DNA of 64,000 nucleotides from Ruminiclostridium cellobioparum DSM 1351 = ATCC 15832 (GTDB taxonomy: Bacteria; Bacillota; Clostridia; Acetivibrionales; DSM-1351). The stretch covers positions 310,001 through 374,000 of the forward strand of contig NZ_JHYD01000002.1 in assembly GCF_000621505.1 (NCBI RefSeq), in the 5' to 3' direction. Shown here in pieces: positions 52,202 through 61,396 of the stretch; position 1 is the stretch's first letter; each line of letters opens with the position of its first letter. A program made the position numbers and the translations under genes. The notes under the pieces were generated by a model. It saw only the letters and a program-made list of their open reading frames with translations, was not told the origin of the DNA and ran no database searches.

Positions 52202-52771
52202 GTGGGAGCAGGAGGGATTCTGATTGTGTGCAGCAGGCCTGATGTGATAAAAGAGCTACGAACCCTCATGCTGCAACAGGGATATTCGGCGGCGGAATAC
52301 TCTTTATCTGCAAATGAGGCCAGACGCAAGCTTGATATGTTCGAACCAGAATTAATATTGATAAATTCGCCTTTACAGGATGAATTAGGCATTGAACTTG
52401 TTTTGGATATAGCCGATAAAACAGATGCCGGCATAATCCTTCTGGCCAAGCACGAGCATCTGGGAGAAATGCAGTATAAACTTGAAAAAGTTGGTGCACT
52501 TATACTTCCAAAGCCTATAAACAAGACAATATTACTGCAAACGGCCAAATTTGCCGCCAATTCCCGTAAATCACTGAGAGGTCTGAAGCTTCAAAATGAT
52601 GATCTGGAAAAGCGGATCAATGACAGAAAGGTCATCGAGAAAGCCAAATGGCTGCTGGTGGAAAAAATGAATATGTCTGAACCGCAGGCCCACAGGTATA
52701 TTCAGAAACGGGCAATGGATACGAGAGTATCTCAGGTTAAAGTTGCGGAAGAGATACTGTCAAGTTATTAA
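52202..52771 (+). CDS. ANTAR-domain RNA-binding antiterminator with degenerate receiver domain
   Basis: A 189-residue protein (from GTG 52202; TTG 52196 is only 3 bases from GGAGG and less likely). The N-terminal receiver-like domain (about 1-115) keeps the fold and the conserved KP (ILPKPINK) but the acidic pair is C10-S11 (ILIVCSRPD) and the phospho-acceptor Asp is N55 (LILINSP), so it cannot be phosphorylated in the usual way. A short coiled coil (about 120-140) leads to an ANTAR domain (about 130-189; IEKAKWLLVEKMNMSEPQAH and RYIQKRAMDTR). ANTAR proteins bind paired hexaloop hairpins and prevent terminator formation. Encoded directly after glnA; the leaders of gatC, glnN, glnA and amt are its probable targets. 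It resembles the NitR/NasT type known downstream of glnA in clostridia. Confidence 0.9.
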   Translation: MGAGGILIVCSRPDVIKELRTLMLQQGYSAAEYSLSANEARRKLDMFEPELILINSPLQDELGIELVLDIADKTDAGIILLAKHEHLGEMQYKLEKVGALILPKPINKTILLQTAKFAANSRKSLRGLKLQNDDLEKRINDRKVIEKAKWLLVEKMNMSEPQAHRYIQKRAMDTRVSQVKVAEEILSSY

Positions 52772-52803
52772 TATACAGTAAATATATAAAACATTATTTA
52801 TAG

Positions 52804-53850
52804 AGTCAAATTATATTTGATGAAGTTCAAGAAGTACCAAACGCTTTAAAATCATTAAAATATTTTAATGAAAATGCCCCTGAATACAATATTGTGGCGG
52901 CCGGAAGCCTGCTTGGCGTTGCTCTTCATCCCGGGACTTCCTTCCCTGTTGGCAAGGTGGAATTTTTAGACCTTTATCCGCTTAACTTCACCGAGTTTCT
53001 TATGGCTACGGGAAAGGAACAGTTTGTAGAGCTCCTGCAAAAAGGTGATTTTGCCATGATAACAAGCTTTAAGACAAAATATATTGATGCCTTGAAGCAC
53101 TATTATTTCGTTGGCGGTATGCCGGAGGTGGTTTTTCACTTCTCCCTGGACAACGACTTCAACAAGGTTCGTGAAATACAAAAAAGAATACTTGACGCAT
53201 ATGAGCAGGATTTTTCAAAACACGCTCCAAATGAGGCTGTCCCCCGTATCCGTTTGCTATGGAACAGTATTCCGGTACAGCTTGCAAAAGAAAATAAGAA
53301 ATTTGTATATGGCCTTGTCAAAGAAGGGGCAAGAGCAAGGGAATATGAGCTTGCCATGCAATGGCTGATTGACTGCGGCCTTGTAACCAAGGTCTCACGA
53401 ATTTCAAAGCCCGCCCTGCCTCTTAAAGCATATGAGGACTTAAAGGCTTTTAAACTGTTTATGGTTGATGTAGGGCTATTATCGTGCATGTCCAGGCTGA
53501 ATCCTCAGACTTTGCTCAAGGGAAATGCGCTTTTTGAAGAATTCAAAGGAGCATTGACTGAACAGTATGTACTCCAACAGCTAAAAGGCTTAAGAGAGAT
53601 AGACACCTATTATTGGGCCAATAACCGGGGTAATTCGGAAATCGACTTTGTAATAGATAATGTAAATGCAATTGTCCCCATAGAGGTAAAAGCTGAAACC
53701 AACCTTAAGGCGAAAAGCTTGAAAACCTATAAGGAAATGTTTTCTCCCGCAGTTTCCATACGGGCTTCCATGAGTGACTACAAAAAGGAAGATTGGCTTG
53801 TTAACATGCCTCTGTATGCGATACCTATGTTATTAAGCCAGATAAAATAA
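52804..53850 (+). pseudogene. 5'-truncated DUF4143-type AAA ATPase
   Basis: The open frame begins just after TAG 52801-52803 and its first residues are already the Walker B strand (IIFDEVQEVPNAL). The roughly 90-residue P-loop region normally ahead of it is missing. Downstream, AAGSLLGVAL, FLDLYPLNFTEFL, YFVGGMPEVV and the C-terminal DUF4143 part with YYWANNRGNSEIDFVI and PIEVKAE (restriction-endonuclease-like core) are intact to 53850. The only usable start (GTG 52894) has no clear ribosome site. The family is common in anaerobes, function mostly unknown. The deletion point lies 32 bases after the ANTAR gene, suggesting a rearrangement here. Confidence 0.8.
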
Positions 53851-53926
53851 ATTCTATTTTAGGAGAAGATATTTATGGTCACAATCAAGAAAAACGAGCC
53901 AAAAGACACCTTTTATACTCACTACC

Positions 53927-56900
53927 CTACACCTCTTGATTTAACATTTCATATGCAACCTTAAAATTCTCTTCATCCTTCCATAAGGCTGCATCTCCCA
54001 CAATCAACAACCTATACATGGCTCTTGTCGCTGCAACATTCAGCAGATTCGGTTTTCTTGAAGCCCACTGTATTGCACCGCAGCCTTTCAAATCCGAATC
54101 TACGCCCAGACATAAGATAACCATTTTAGTTTCTTTTCCCTGGAAGGTGTGAACGGTTCCAATACTTGACCGGATCCAATAATAAAGCCGGTTTTTGTTA
54201 ATATATATCGCTTTGCTTTCCAAATCCCCTGACAGATTCTCGTAAAACAGTTTCAGCAGTTCATTTTTTACAGTAACAAAGGGTGTGATTACATATATGC
54301 TTGGAAAGTCGCTATTCGATTCCAGGAACGCTTTTAATACAATTTTATATACTAATTTCCCTTGCTTTTCAACATAGTGTGGCTTGTCCGATTTACCTCC
54401 AATATTCAGCCATTGGCTTTTAGGAATTATGAAGTCTTCTGTCTCCGGTCTGGTGGCACAAATCATTTTTTGTCTATAAGCTATGGTGTTGGCGATTTCA
54501 AACATCGGAGAAATACATCTTCTATGTACCCTAAGCGGACAGCCAACCCATAGGCTGCCTCTTTTTGTTCCATAGGGATTAACCTTATCACCCAATACCT
54601 GAATGGACAGTTCCTTATCCGTAAATTTCAAAGGTACGGAGTATAATTCGCTGAACCGCTTCAATACACAGTTTGGGGTTGTAACAACAGGTTCTATTTG
54701 TAGAGGGTCGCCTATAATTAAAGTTCTTTTTGCCCTCCAGATAGCACCTGCCGCAGATTGGGGAGTACCCTGCCCAGCTTCGTCAATCATTAACCATGCA
54801 ATTTCTTCCCGTCCGATATGTTTCAACAGCCTTGAAATGGAAGCAAAGGTTGTAGAAATAACAGGTACAAGAAGGAAAAAGCTCTGGAACAGCTCGCTTG
54901 CATAAGCTTTTTCGTCTTCGTGAGACAGCTTTCTTTTCAAGAGATTATAAAACAGATTCATGTTATGGGTTCTTATTGCTTCCGAGTTCAGGGCAAAAGC
55001 CTTATGCAGCTGCATTGCCTCTAAAAACAGCTGTTCCCTGAGTTCATTAAATTCATTATAGGTCCATGGACAATTAATCTGTGCGTTCTGATTATTCTCA
55101 AAATCACGCCAATAATCAGCATCAGGGAAATTTACTCCCAATAGTTTTTTCGCCTCGTCAAGAACCTCTTCAACACGTTTTAGTCTGGCATGACTGCTTT
55201 CAATAGCCTCAACGATACCTTTATAAGCTTTTTCATGCTTCCTTCGGATATCCTCGGCAACTATTAATTCTTCATTCAACTCCGAGAATAACCTGAGCTT
55301 TTGTGTCTGCCTGTTTTCAGCCTCTTCCACATCGGCAAACAGTTTTTTAGACTTTGGAAGAAACGGAAGGCATTTATGATACCATTTAACCCTTGATTTA
55401 TAAATTCCAACCTCTGCAGAAAGTTTCTCAAGCTGGGTTTCAACTATTTCTATACGTTTTTTGATGGTTAATTCATTTTCGGAAGCCTCTCTTAAATCCA
55501 TCCCACTTTTGGTTTGCTGCTGTTTCAGTTCCCGGATTTCAATGTCTATGATTTCCTTTAGCTTAAGATTCTCATTATAGCTCTCAAGCCTATCCCTTTC
55601 TGCCACCGTCTTACCGAGTTTTTCATTAAAATTCTGTACAGCCTTTTCCCACGAAAGTACTTTAAGCTTCTTATCTTGTAAAAGCTTTCTCATGGATTTA
55701 TTCTTTTCGCTTTTGTCAAACACATCCCAGAATCCATTTGAGAAATCATTACAATTCTTTGTGTTACCCAATACTGCCGAAATAAAAGCCCAGCATTTTT
55801 TTCTTATCTTTTTTTCAAAGGCGTAGTTCGCTTGTTTTGAAAAATAATGGTACTTTTCCTGGTTGTATTTTTGAGGAATGGCTTTCTCCACCGGAAGTTC
55901 CTGGGTTATATTCTGAACAGCACCGTTATTATTGCTTGCGATAATTATCCCATAGTCGCGGAATTCTTCCTTTAAGTGATGGATTCTCAGAAATTCATAG
56001 CCCGGGAGCTTAACAAGTTCCCCTTTTATAAAAGCATCATCAGGATGTTTTAATTTTGACAGTTTACATGCACGGTCAACGATAATTGATGCAATAACAT
56101 CTCTGAGAAGGGTGGTTTTCCCTGTACCGGGAGGCCCGTTTACGCTAAATAGTCCAAGTTCATCTGCAACCTGACTTCTCGAAAGGTTGACAGCCACCTG
56201 CTGCATTAAGCTGAGGCTGTTGTTGCTGGGCCACCTGCCGAGAGGATAATTTCTTGGAGAGAGTACTTCCTTTATTCTAGAAACATCATTTTCAATGTCT
56301 ATTTCTTTTTTCTCCGGATTACCCAAAATAAAATTGGAAAACCCTTTTCCAAAATTTCCGGCTTTCACTTCTCCTATGAGTTTTTCAATATCACGTGCAT
56401 AGAAGCTGTTCAAAAGCTCATTTTTCTTTGCCAATTCTTCATCCAAATCGAAGGGTTCTTCCTCTTCAACTTCTTCAGCCTCGGCAGAATCCTTAGACTC
56501 CAGGGTTTCAAGAACTTCTTCTACAGGAACTTCAAATTTCTGACCATTGGCATCCCTTTTTATTTTTCTCTCATCAATATATAGCCAGGCATCGCAAAAT
56601 GGTACATCCCATCCCAATTTGTCAGCAATGCTCTTTTTTATGCCTTCAAAAGTTTCGTAATCCATTTCTCCATCAGGACAGGCGATTTGGGCAATGATCG
56701 GATCTTCAAACTTTTTAAAATCCTCCTGCCATTCATCACTCCACTGATCATGAATGATTTTTCCGACAGCCCAGGGCAGAGCCGAAATTCTAAAAGAATT
56801 GGGGCAGTATTCAATGTTATTATTCAGTTTAAAAGTACATATACAGCTGAAGTTAGGATTGTCTTCCGGCTTTTTATCCTTACCAAATTTGGTTTCAATG

Positions 56901-57103
56901 ATTTCAGTTGTCACATCCATCCTGAAAACGCCCAGATATACAGTGTAAACGCGTTCATAGTCCACTTCTTCATTCCATGGCAGACATAAATCGTTTAGTA
57001 TTGCTATCCGTCGAAAGTTTTCACTGTTTATTTCATCAGGCTCATATGGACTGAAATGCTCAATCTTATGCCAATACTTTAATATATTTTGAATTTCAAG
57101 CAT
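53927..57103 (-). CDS. Large superfamily 1 (Upf1-like) helicase with central coiled coil
   Basis: A 1058-residue protein. An uncharacterised N-terminal region (about 1-290) contains an acidic stretch near 205-230. Then Walker A GPPGTGKTTLL (about residue 324), a long coiled-coil insertion (about 484-653), motif II WLMIDEAGQGTPQSA (about 774), motif III GDPLQIEPV, motif IV YVITPFVTVKNEL, motif V VHTFQGKETKMV and motif VI NVAATRAM. This is the AAA_11/AAA_12 arrangement of Upf1-like SF1B helicases, without a DUF2726 or nuclease domain that I can see. GGAGAT lies before ATG 57103. It is a single gene next to a truncated ATPase; a role in defence or RNA/DNA handling is possible but not shown. Confidence 0.88.
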   Translation of the reverse strand: MLEIQNILKYWHKIEHFSPYEPDEINSENFRRIAILNDLCLPWNEEVDYERVYTVYLGVFRMDVTTEIIETKFGKDKKPEDNPNFSCICTFKLNNNIEYCPNSFRISALPWAVGKIIHDQWSDEWQEDFKKFEDPIIAQIACPDGEMDYETFEGIKKSIADKLGWDVPFCDAWLYIDERKIKRDANGQKFEVPVEEVLETLESKDSAEAEEVEEEEPFDLDEELAKKNELLNSFYARDIEKLIGEVKAGNFGKGFSNFILGNPEKKEIDIENDVSRIKEVLSPRNYPLGRWPSNNSLSLMQQVAVNLSRSQVADELGLFSVNGPPGTGKTTLLRDVIASIIVDRACKLSKLKHPDDAFIKGELVKLPGYEFLRIHHLKEEFRDYGIIIASNNNGAVQNITQELPVEKAIPQKYNQEKYHYFSKQANYAFEKKIRKKCWAFISAVLGNTKNCNDFSNGFWDVFDKSEKNKSMRKLLQDKKLKVLSWEKAVQNFNEKLGKTVAERDRLESYNENLKLKEIIDIEIRELKQQQTKSGMDLREASENELTIKKRIEIVETQLEKLSAEVGIYKSRVKWYHKCLPFLPKSKKLFADVEEAENRQTQKLRLFSELNEELIVAEDIRRKHEKAYKGIVEAIESSHARLKRVEEVLDEAKKLLGVNFPDADYWRDFENNQNAQINCPWTYNEFNELREQLFLEAMQLHKAFALNSEAIRTHNMNLFYNLLKRKLSHEDEKAYASELFQSFFLLVPVISTTFASISRLLKHIGREEIAWLMIDEAGQGTPQSAAGAIWRAKRTLIIGDPLQIEPVVTTPNCVLKRFSELYSVPLKFTDKELSIQVLGDKVNPYGTKRGSLWVGCPLRVHRRCISPMFEIANTIAYRQKMICATRPETEDFIIPKSQWLNIGGKSDKPHYVEKQGKLVYKIVLKAFLESNSDFPSIYVITPFVTVKNELLKLFYENLSGDLESKAIYINKNRLYYWIRSSIGTVHTFQGKETKMVILCLGVDSDLKGCGAIQWASRKPNLLNVAATRAMYRLLIVGDAALWKDEENFKVAYEMLNQEV

Positions 57104-57188
57104 TACTGTTATCTCCGCTTATATTTTATTGTCGCTAATATTCTTTTTATACAGAATATTCTAACATAACCTAATATTGTTTGTTAAT

Positions 57189-57265
57189 AAAAGAAACGAA
57201 AGTATTTTCCTTCGTTTCTTTTATTTATCCAAAAGGTGTGTGGGGAACCTCCGTTACACACCTTT
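57189..57265 (-). terminator. Two tandem hairpins after the agmatinase gene
   Basis: On the minus strand the first hairpin pairs AAAGGTGTGT with ACACACCTTT (57265-57256 with 57241-57232); the second pairs AAAAGAAACGAA with TTCGTTTCTTTT (57222-57211 with 57200-57189) and ends in ATT. The second is the likely terminator. No gene is credible between 57104 and 57366. Confidence 0.7.
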
Positions 57266-57366
57266 ATAAAGCCTATCAGGATTATTGCTGTGAAACAGGG
57301 CAGCAAACCGAAGCACTGGCTGTATTTGGCGTACTATCTCAAAGAAATTTCTAAATTTGGAGCGTC

Positions 57367-58224
57367 TTATATGGACATTGCAAGCAGGACTTCCCTGAGC
57401 ACCTTGCAGGCCAGTGCGGTTGAAGCGCCGCTGTGATCGTAGTGCGGTGACAGCTCCACAATATCCGCTCCTATTATGTTGAGCTTTGACACGGTTTTTA
57501 AAGCAGCTATCAACTGTGCAAAGCTGACGCCGCCTGCCTCGGGCGTGCCTGTTCCTGGAAAGTTTGAAGGGTCCAGCACATCCAGATCTATTGTGAGATA
57601 TACCGGTGAACCGCCGATTTCTTCGACAGCGGTACCAAGGGTATCAAAATTGTGCAGGCACATGGAGGTATGGCCCTCACTGGACCAGTAGAATTCCTCG
57701 CGTGTACCGCTCCGGATACCAAACTGCCATATGCTGTTGTCGCCGAGGATATCCCAGACACGCCTGATCACCGAAGAGTGGGACAGGGCCTCTCCCAGGT
57801 AGTCTTGACGCAGATCGGTATGAGCGTCAAAGTGTATGATTTTTAAACCGGGGTATTTTTTCACTGCCTGTTGGATTGCGGGAAGCGAAACCAGGTGTTC
57901 CCCTCCGATCATCAAGGGTTTTTTATTATTGGAGAAAATATATTCTGCAGTTTCGGATATCATGGATAAAGCTTTCTTTGGTGAACCGAAAGGTAAATCA
58001 AGATCTCCGAAATCATTGACTGTAAAATCCGTTATATCGGCGTCAAAATATGGACTGTAGGTTTCTATCCCTATGGAATCAATTCTCATGGCAGAAGGTG
58101 CAAATCTTGTTCCGGGTCTGAAGGTGGTAGTACCGTCATAGGGTGCTCCGAATATGACAATCTCAGCAGATGAAAAATCACTGTCACATCCAAGAAATTT
58201 AGTAGATAAAATATTATTATTCAT
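57367..58224 (-). CDS. speB: Agmatinase/arginase-family ureohydrolase
   Basis: A 285-residue protein. The binuclear manganese motifs are all present: GGEHLVSLP, DAHTDLR (FDAHTDL), SHSSVIRR and LDVLDPSNFPGTGTPE. Length and GTGTPE fit agmatinase, which splits agmatine into putrescine and urea, rather than arginase or formiminoglutamase. AGG lies before ATG 58224. A spermidine synthase or arginine decarboxylase gene is often adjacent in other clostridia but is not seen here; it could lie beyond the helicase. Substrate is inferred from family. Confidence 0.9.
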   Translation of the reverse strand: MNNNILSTKFLGCDSDFSSAEIVIFGAPYDGTTTFRPGTRFAPSAMRIDSIGIETYSPYFDADITDFTVNDFGDLDLPFGSPKKALSMISETAEYIFSNNKKPLMIGGEHLVSLPAIQQAVKKYPGLKIIHFDAHTDLRQDYLGEALSHSSVIRRVWDILGDNSIWQFGIRSGTREEFYWSSEGHTSMCLHNFDTLGTAVEEIGGSPVYLTIDLDVLDPSNFPGTGTPEAGGVSFAQLIAALKTVSKLNIIGADIVELSPHYDHSGASTALACKVLREVLLAMSI

Positions 58225-58433
58225 ATCATTATAACCTGCCTTTTAGTTTAAATCTGGAATGAAATATATTTTACCATTAATACTCCAAATTACAATAGTT
58301 ATTATTTCTGTACGACTTCCAAAAAATTTAGTATACTATAATATGTTAAAAGTATACAATCCCGATGAAAAGGTAAACATAGCAGAAGAAATTATTTTCC
58401 TGTCAAAGAATTCCGGAAGTACAAGGAGGAAAT

Positions 58434-59096
58434 ATGACATTTGTGCCTGAAATCGAAGGAACGCTGAGAAAGCATATGGTTAAGATTCCCGAGGTAATTA
58501 ACCGCGTAAGCGGGATAAATATTTTTGGGAAGAATATCAAATCGCTTATGTTTACAACAGATGTGGCCATTATAAAAAATTGCAATGCAAACGCGGTAAT
58601 TGCAGTATACCCGTTTACACCGCAGCCTGTAATAACGCATTCAATAATCAGCGCATCGGATATTCCTGTCTTCTGTGGAGTAGGAGGCGGCACCACTACC
58701 GGAAAACGGGTGATAAATATTGCGATGGATGCCGAATTTCAGGGGGCCATTGGAGTTGTGGTAAATGCACCTACAAAAAACGAATTGATAAAAGCCCTGT
58801 ATTCAAAAATAGATATTCCGATTGTGGTGACGGTAACCTCTGAAAATACCGATATACAGGCCAGATTGGACGCAGGTGCCGAAATTTTGAATGTCTCGTG
58901 TGCGGCCAGGACGCCGGAGGTTGTCCGGGCAATCCGCAAAAAATTTCCGCAGGTTCCCATTATTGCAACAGGGGGACCCACAAGCGAGAGTATTTTGGAA
59001 ACAATAGAAGCCGGAGCAAATACCATTACATATACTCCGCCGTCAAGTGCTGAATTGTTTAAACATCTGATGAACAAATACAGGGAAGAATTATAA
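58434..59096 (+). CDS. TIM-barrel protein annotated in clostridia only as hydrolase
   Basis: A 220-residue protein with beta-alpha repeats of a phosphate-binding TIM barrel: VIAVYPFTPQP, FCGVGGGTTTGKR, GAIGVVVNAPT, IVVTVTSENTD, LNVSCAARTPEVV and the C-terminal IATGGPTSESI then GANTITYTPPSS, resembling the phosphate sites of KDPG aldolase or NanE-like epimerases. No catalytic assignment is possible. AAGGAGG lies 6 bases before ATG 58434. It heads a plus-strand group with a HAD phosphatase, a methyltransferase and a pseudouridine synthase. The cytoplasm is its likely place. Confidence 0.8.
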   Translation: MTFVPEIEGTLRKHMVKIPEVINRVSGINIFGKNIKSLMFTTDVAIIKNCNANAVIAVYPFTPQPVITHSIISASDIPVFCGVGGGTTTGKRVINIAMDAEFQGAIGVVVNAPTKNELIKALYSKIDIPIVVTVTSENTDIQARLDAGAEILNVSCAARTPEVVRAIRKKFPQVPIIATGGPTSESILETIEAGANTITYTPPSSAELFKHLMNKYREEL

Positions 59097-59142
59097 GTTT
59101 GGATGTTACAGACTACCAGCTGCAAAGGATTTTGGGGGAAAA

Positions 59143-59775
59143 ATGATAAAACAGGTAATATTTGATCTTGATGGGACCTTGGTTGATTCGCTGCAAACCT
59201 TTATAAGAATAGGAAATGAAATGGCTGAGAAATACGGTTATCAGCCTGTGAGTCAGGAGAGAATCAAAGAGCTGTTGAAGCTCCCCATGAAGAAAAGGAT
59301 TAAAGAACTGAAAATTCCGGTGTTCAAGCTTCCCAAAATGGGTGTGGAGCTTTTGAACAACTTTCACTCCTATGCCGAAGAAGTCAGTCCTATAGAAGGT
59401 GTGGGGGAAATGCTGGAGAAGCTTCACTCAGCGGGTTATGGCTTGAGCATTGTATCATCCAACTCAGTCCATAATATTGAAGCGTTTTTAAAATGTAATA
59501 ATCTGGGAATGTTTGATAATATCCAATCCTCCAAAGGTCTGTTTGCAAAACATGTAACAATAGGAAGGCTGATTTCAAAGCTTGGGGTGGAAAAAGACGA
59601 GGTAATATATGTAGGGGATGAACAGCGGGATGTTGAAGCTTGCAGAAAGATCGGAATAAAAGTGATTTCGGTTTTGTGGGGATTTGATTCGCTGGAACTG
59701 CTCAAGAGGGCAAAACCTGACTATATCGTTCTAAAACCTGATGAAATTGTCGAGATCGTTGCAGCAATCAAATAA
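59143..59775 (+). CDS. HAD-superfamily phosphatase (phosphoglycolate phosphatase-like)
   Basis: A 210-residue protein. Motif I FDLDGTLVDS with nucleophile Asp9 and Asp11, a helical cap, motif II SIVSSNS, Lys in the helix following, and motif IV VGDEQRDVEACRKIG. This is the Gph/PpaX type. GGGGG precedes ATG 59143. It would remove phosphate from a small organic phosphate such as 2-phosphoglycolate or pyrophosphate; the substrate is not readable. The next gene starts 20 bases later. Confidence 0.9.
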   Translation: MIKQVIFDLDGTLVDSLQTFIRIGNEMAEKYGYQPVSQERIKELLKLPMKKRIKELKIPVFKLPKMGVELLNNFHSYAEEVSPIEGVGEMLEKLHSAGYGLSIVSSNSVHNIEAFLKCNNLGMFDNIQSSKGLFAKHVTIGRLISKLGVEKDEVIYVGDEQRDVEACRKIGIKVISVLWGFDSLELLKRAKPDYIVLKPDEIVEIVAAIK

Positions 59776-59795
59776 CTTATGTCATGGAGGAAAAG

Positions 59796-60659
59796 ATGTT
59801 ACTGGCAGATGAATGGAAAGATTATGAGCTTATAGAGACAGGTGATGGAGAAAAACTTGAAAGATGGGGAGATGTCATATTGAGGAGACCTGATCCCCAA
59901 ATCATATGGCCTGTAAAAAATAAAAAGGCATGGGAACGTGCCGACGCCCACTATCACAGAAGTCAGAGCGGAGGCGGACAATGGGAATATAAAAAAAAGC
60001 TTCCCAAAAGATGGACCATCGGCTTTGAAAATTTAAAATTCTACATTGAACCCACAGGCTTCAAGCATACCGGCCTTTTCCCCGAACAAGCCGTCAATTG
60101 GAAATGGATGATAAACAATATACAGAAAGCAAATCGTCCCGTAAAGGTACTGAACCTGTTTGCATACACCGGAGGGGCCACTGTTGCGGCGGCTTATGCA
60201 GGTGCTGAGGTATGCCATGTGGATGCGGCAAAGGGAATGGTTAACTGGGCAAAGGAAAACGTGGCTCTGTCCGGGTTGGCCGATAAACCTGTGAGATTTA
60301 TTACTGACGACTGTATGAAATTTGTCCAGAGGGAAATCAGAAGAGGCAAAAAATATGATGGCATTATTATGGATCCGCCCTCTTATGGCAGAGGTCCCAA
60401 TGGGGAGATATGGAAAATAGAGGATTCACTCTACGGTTTTGTTGAACAGTGCATGGGGCTGCTTTCGGATAATCCGCTTTTTTTCCTTATAAATTCATAT
60501 ACAACCGGCTTTTCTCCAACCGTTTTGAGCAATATTCTGAAGCAGACAGTAGGAAGCCGGTTCAAGGGTAATCATAGCTGCGGAGAGGTCGGACTTCCTG
60601 TAAGTCAGTCCGGATTGGTACTTCCGTGCGGAATATACGGAAGGTGGGAGAATCGGTGA
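59796..60659 (+). CDS. SAM-dependent methyltransferase (RlmI/RlmK-like)
   Basis: A 287-residue class I methyltransferase. VLNLFAYTGGATVAAAYAGA is the SAM-binding strand-loop, DPPSYGRG is a DPPY-type motif near the active site (usually used on nucleic-acid bases), and there is an N-terminal beta-rich region. ATG 59796 fits GGAGG at 59786-59790; ATG 59784 overlaps that site. Homologues methylate cytosines or guanines in 23S rRNA, but that is by family. It overlaps the next gene by four bases (GTGA), so the two are translationally coupled with a pseudouridine synthase, also suggesting an RNA-modification role. Confidence 0.85.
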   Translation: MLLADEWKDYELIETGDGEKLERWGDVILRRPDPQIIWPVKNKKAWERADAHYHRSQSGGGQWEYKKKLPKRWTIGFENLKFYIEPTGFKHTGLFPEQAVNWKWMINNIQKANRPVKVLNLFAYTGGATVAAAYAGAEVCHVDAAKGMVNWAKENVALSGLADKPVRFITDDCMKFVQREIRRGKKYDGIIMDPPSYGRGPNGEIWKIEDSLYGFVEQCMGLLSDNPLFFLINSYTTGFSPTVLSNILKQTVGSRFKGNHSCGEVGLPVSQSGLVLPCGIYGRWENR

Positions 60660-61327
60660 GACCTTCTATAATATATGAAGATAATCATCTGCTTGTTGTG
60701 GAAAAGCCGGTCAATATTCCTGTTCAGGCTGATAATACCGGGGATTTGGATTTGCTTACGGCATTGAAGCAATATGTAAAAGAAACGTATAATAAGCCCG
60801 GGGAAGTGTACCTTGGGCTTGTTCACAGGCTTGACAGGCCCGTTGGCGGAATCATGGTTTTTGCCAGAACCTCAAAGGCAGCAGCAAGGCTGTCGGATCA
60901 AATCAGGACCAGAACCTTCAAAAAAACTTATCTTGCCGTCGTAAGAGGAACACCCGAAAAAACTGAAGATACCCTGAAAGATTTTCTTATTAAGAATGAA
61001 GCGGCAAATATGGTGTCGGTGGTGAAAGAGGGCACGAGCGGGGCAAAGGAAGCCGTATTGGACTATGAAGTATTAAAGTCGGCCGGAGGCTTGAGCCTTC
61101 TGAGAATCAAACTGCATACCGGAAGACCCCATCAGATAAGGGTACAGCTGTCACATGCAGGCTATGTGCTTTATGGAGACCAGCGCTATGGTTCCAGGGT
61201 GAACAAGCCGGGACAGCAAATAGCCTTATGGGCTCACCAGGTAAATTTTGAACATCCCACCAAAAAAGAAATGCTTTCTTTTAGCTGTGATACTCCAAAA
61301 ACAGAGCCATGGCTCATTTTTGAATAA
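60656..61327 (+). CDS. RluA-family pseudouridine synthase
   Basis: A 223-residue protein with the catalytic Asp in VHRLDRPVGGIMVFA, DNHLLVVEKP near the start, and TGRPHQIRVQLSHAGYVLYGD. No S4 RNA-binding domain precedes it; that short form occurs in several Firmicutes. GTG 60656 has GGTGGGAG upstream and overlaps the preceding stop. It converts uridine to pseudouridine in rRNA or tRNA; target unknown. Confidence 0.92.
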   Translation: MRPSIIYEDNHLLVVEKPVNIPVQADNTGDLDLLTALKQYVKETYNKPGEVYLGLVHRLDRPVGGIMVFARTSKAAARLSDQIRTRTFKKTYLAVVRGTPEKTEDTLKDFLIKNEAANMVSVVKEGTSGAKEAVLDYEVLKSAGGLSLLRIKLHTGRPHQIRVQLSHAGYVLYGDQRYGSRVNKPGQQIALWAHQVNFEHPTKKEMLSFSCDTPKTEPWLIFE

Positions 61328-61396
61328 TAAATATATACAATATGATTATATGAGTGTGTTATAATTATATTATATTAAGTTCGAAAGGAGGTTTAA

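Noticed and set aside
57236-57366. Possible gene remnant upstream of the helicase
   Set aside because: The short frame overlaps the terminator hairpins and the end of speB and has no recognisable domain.
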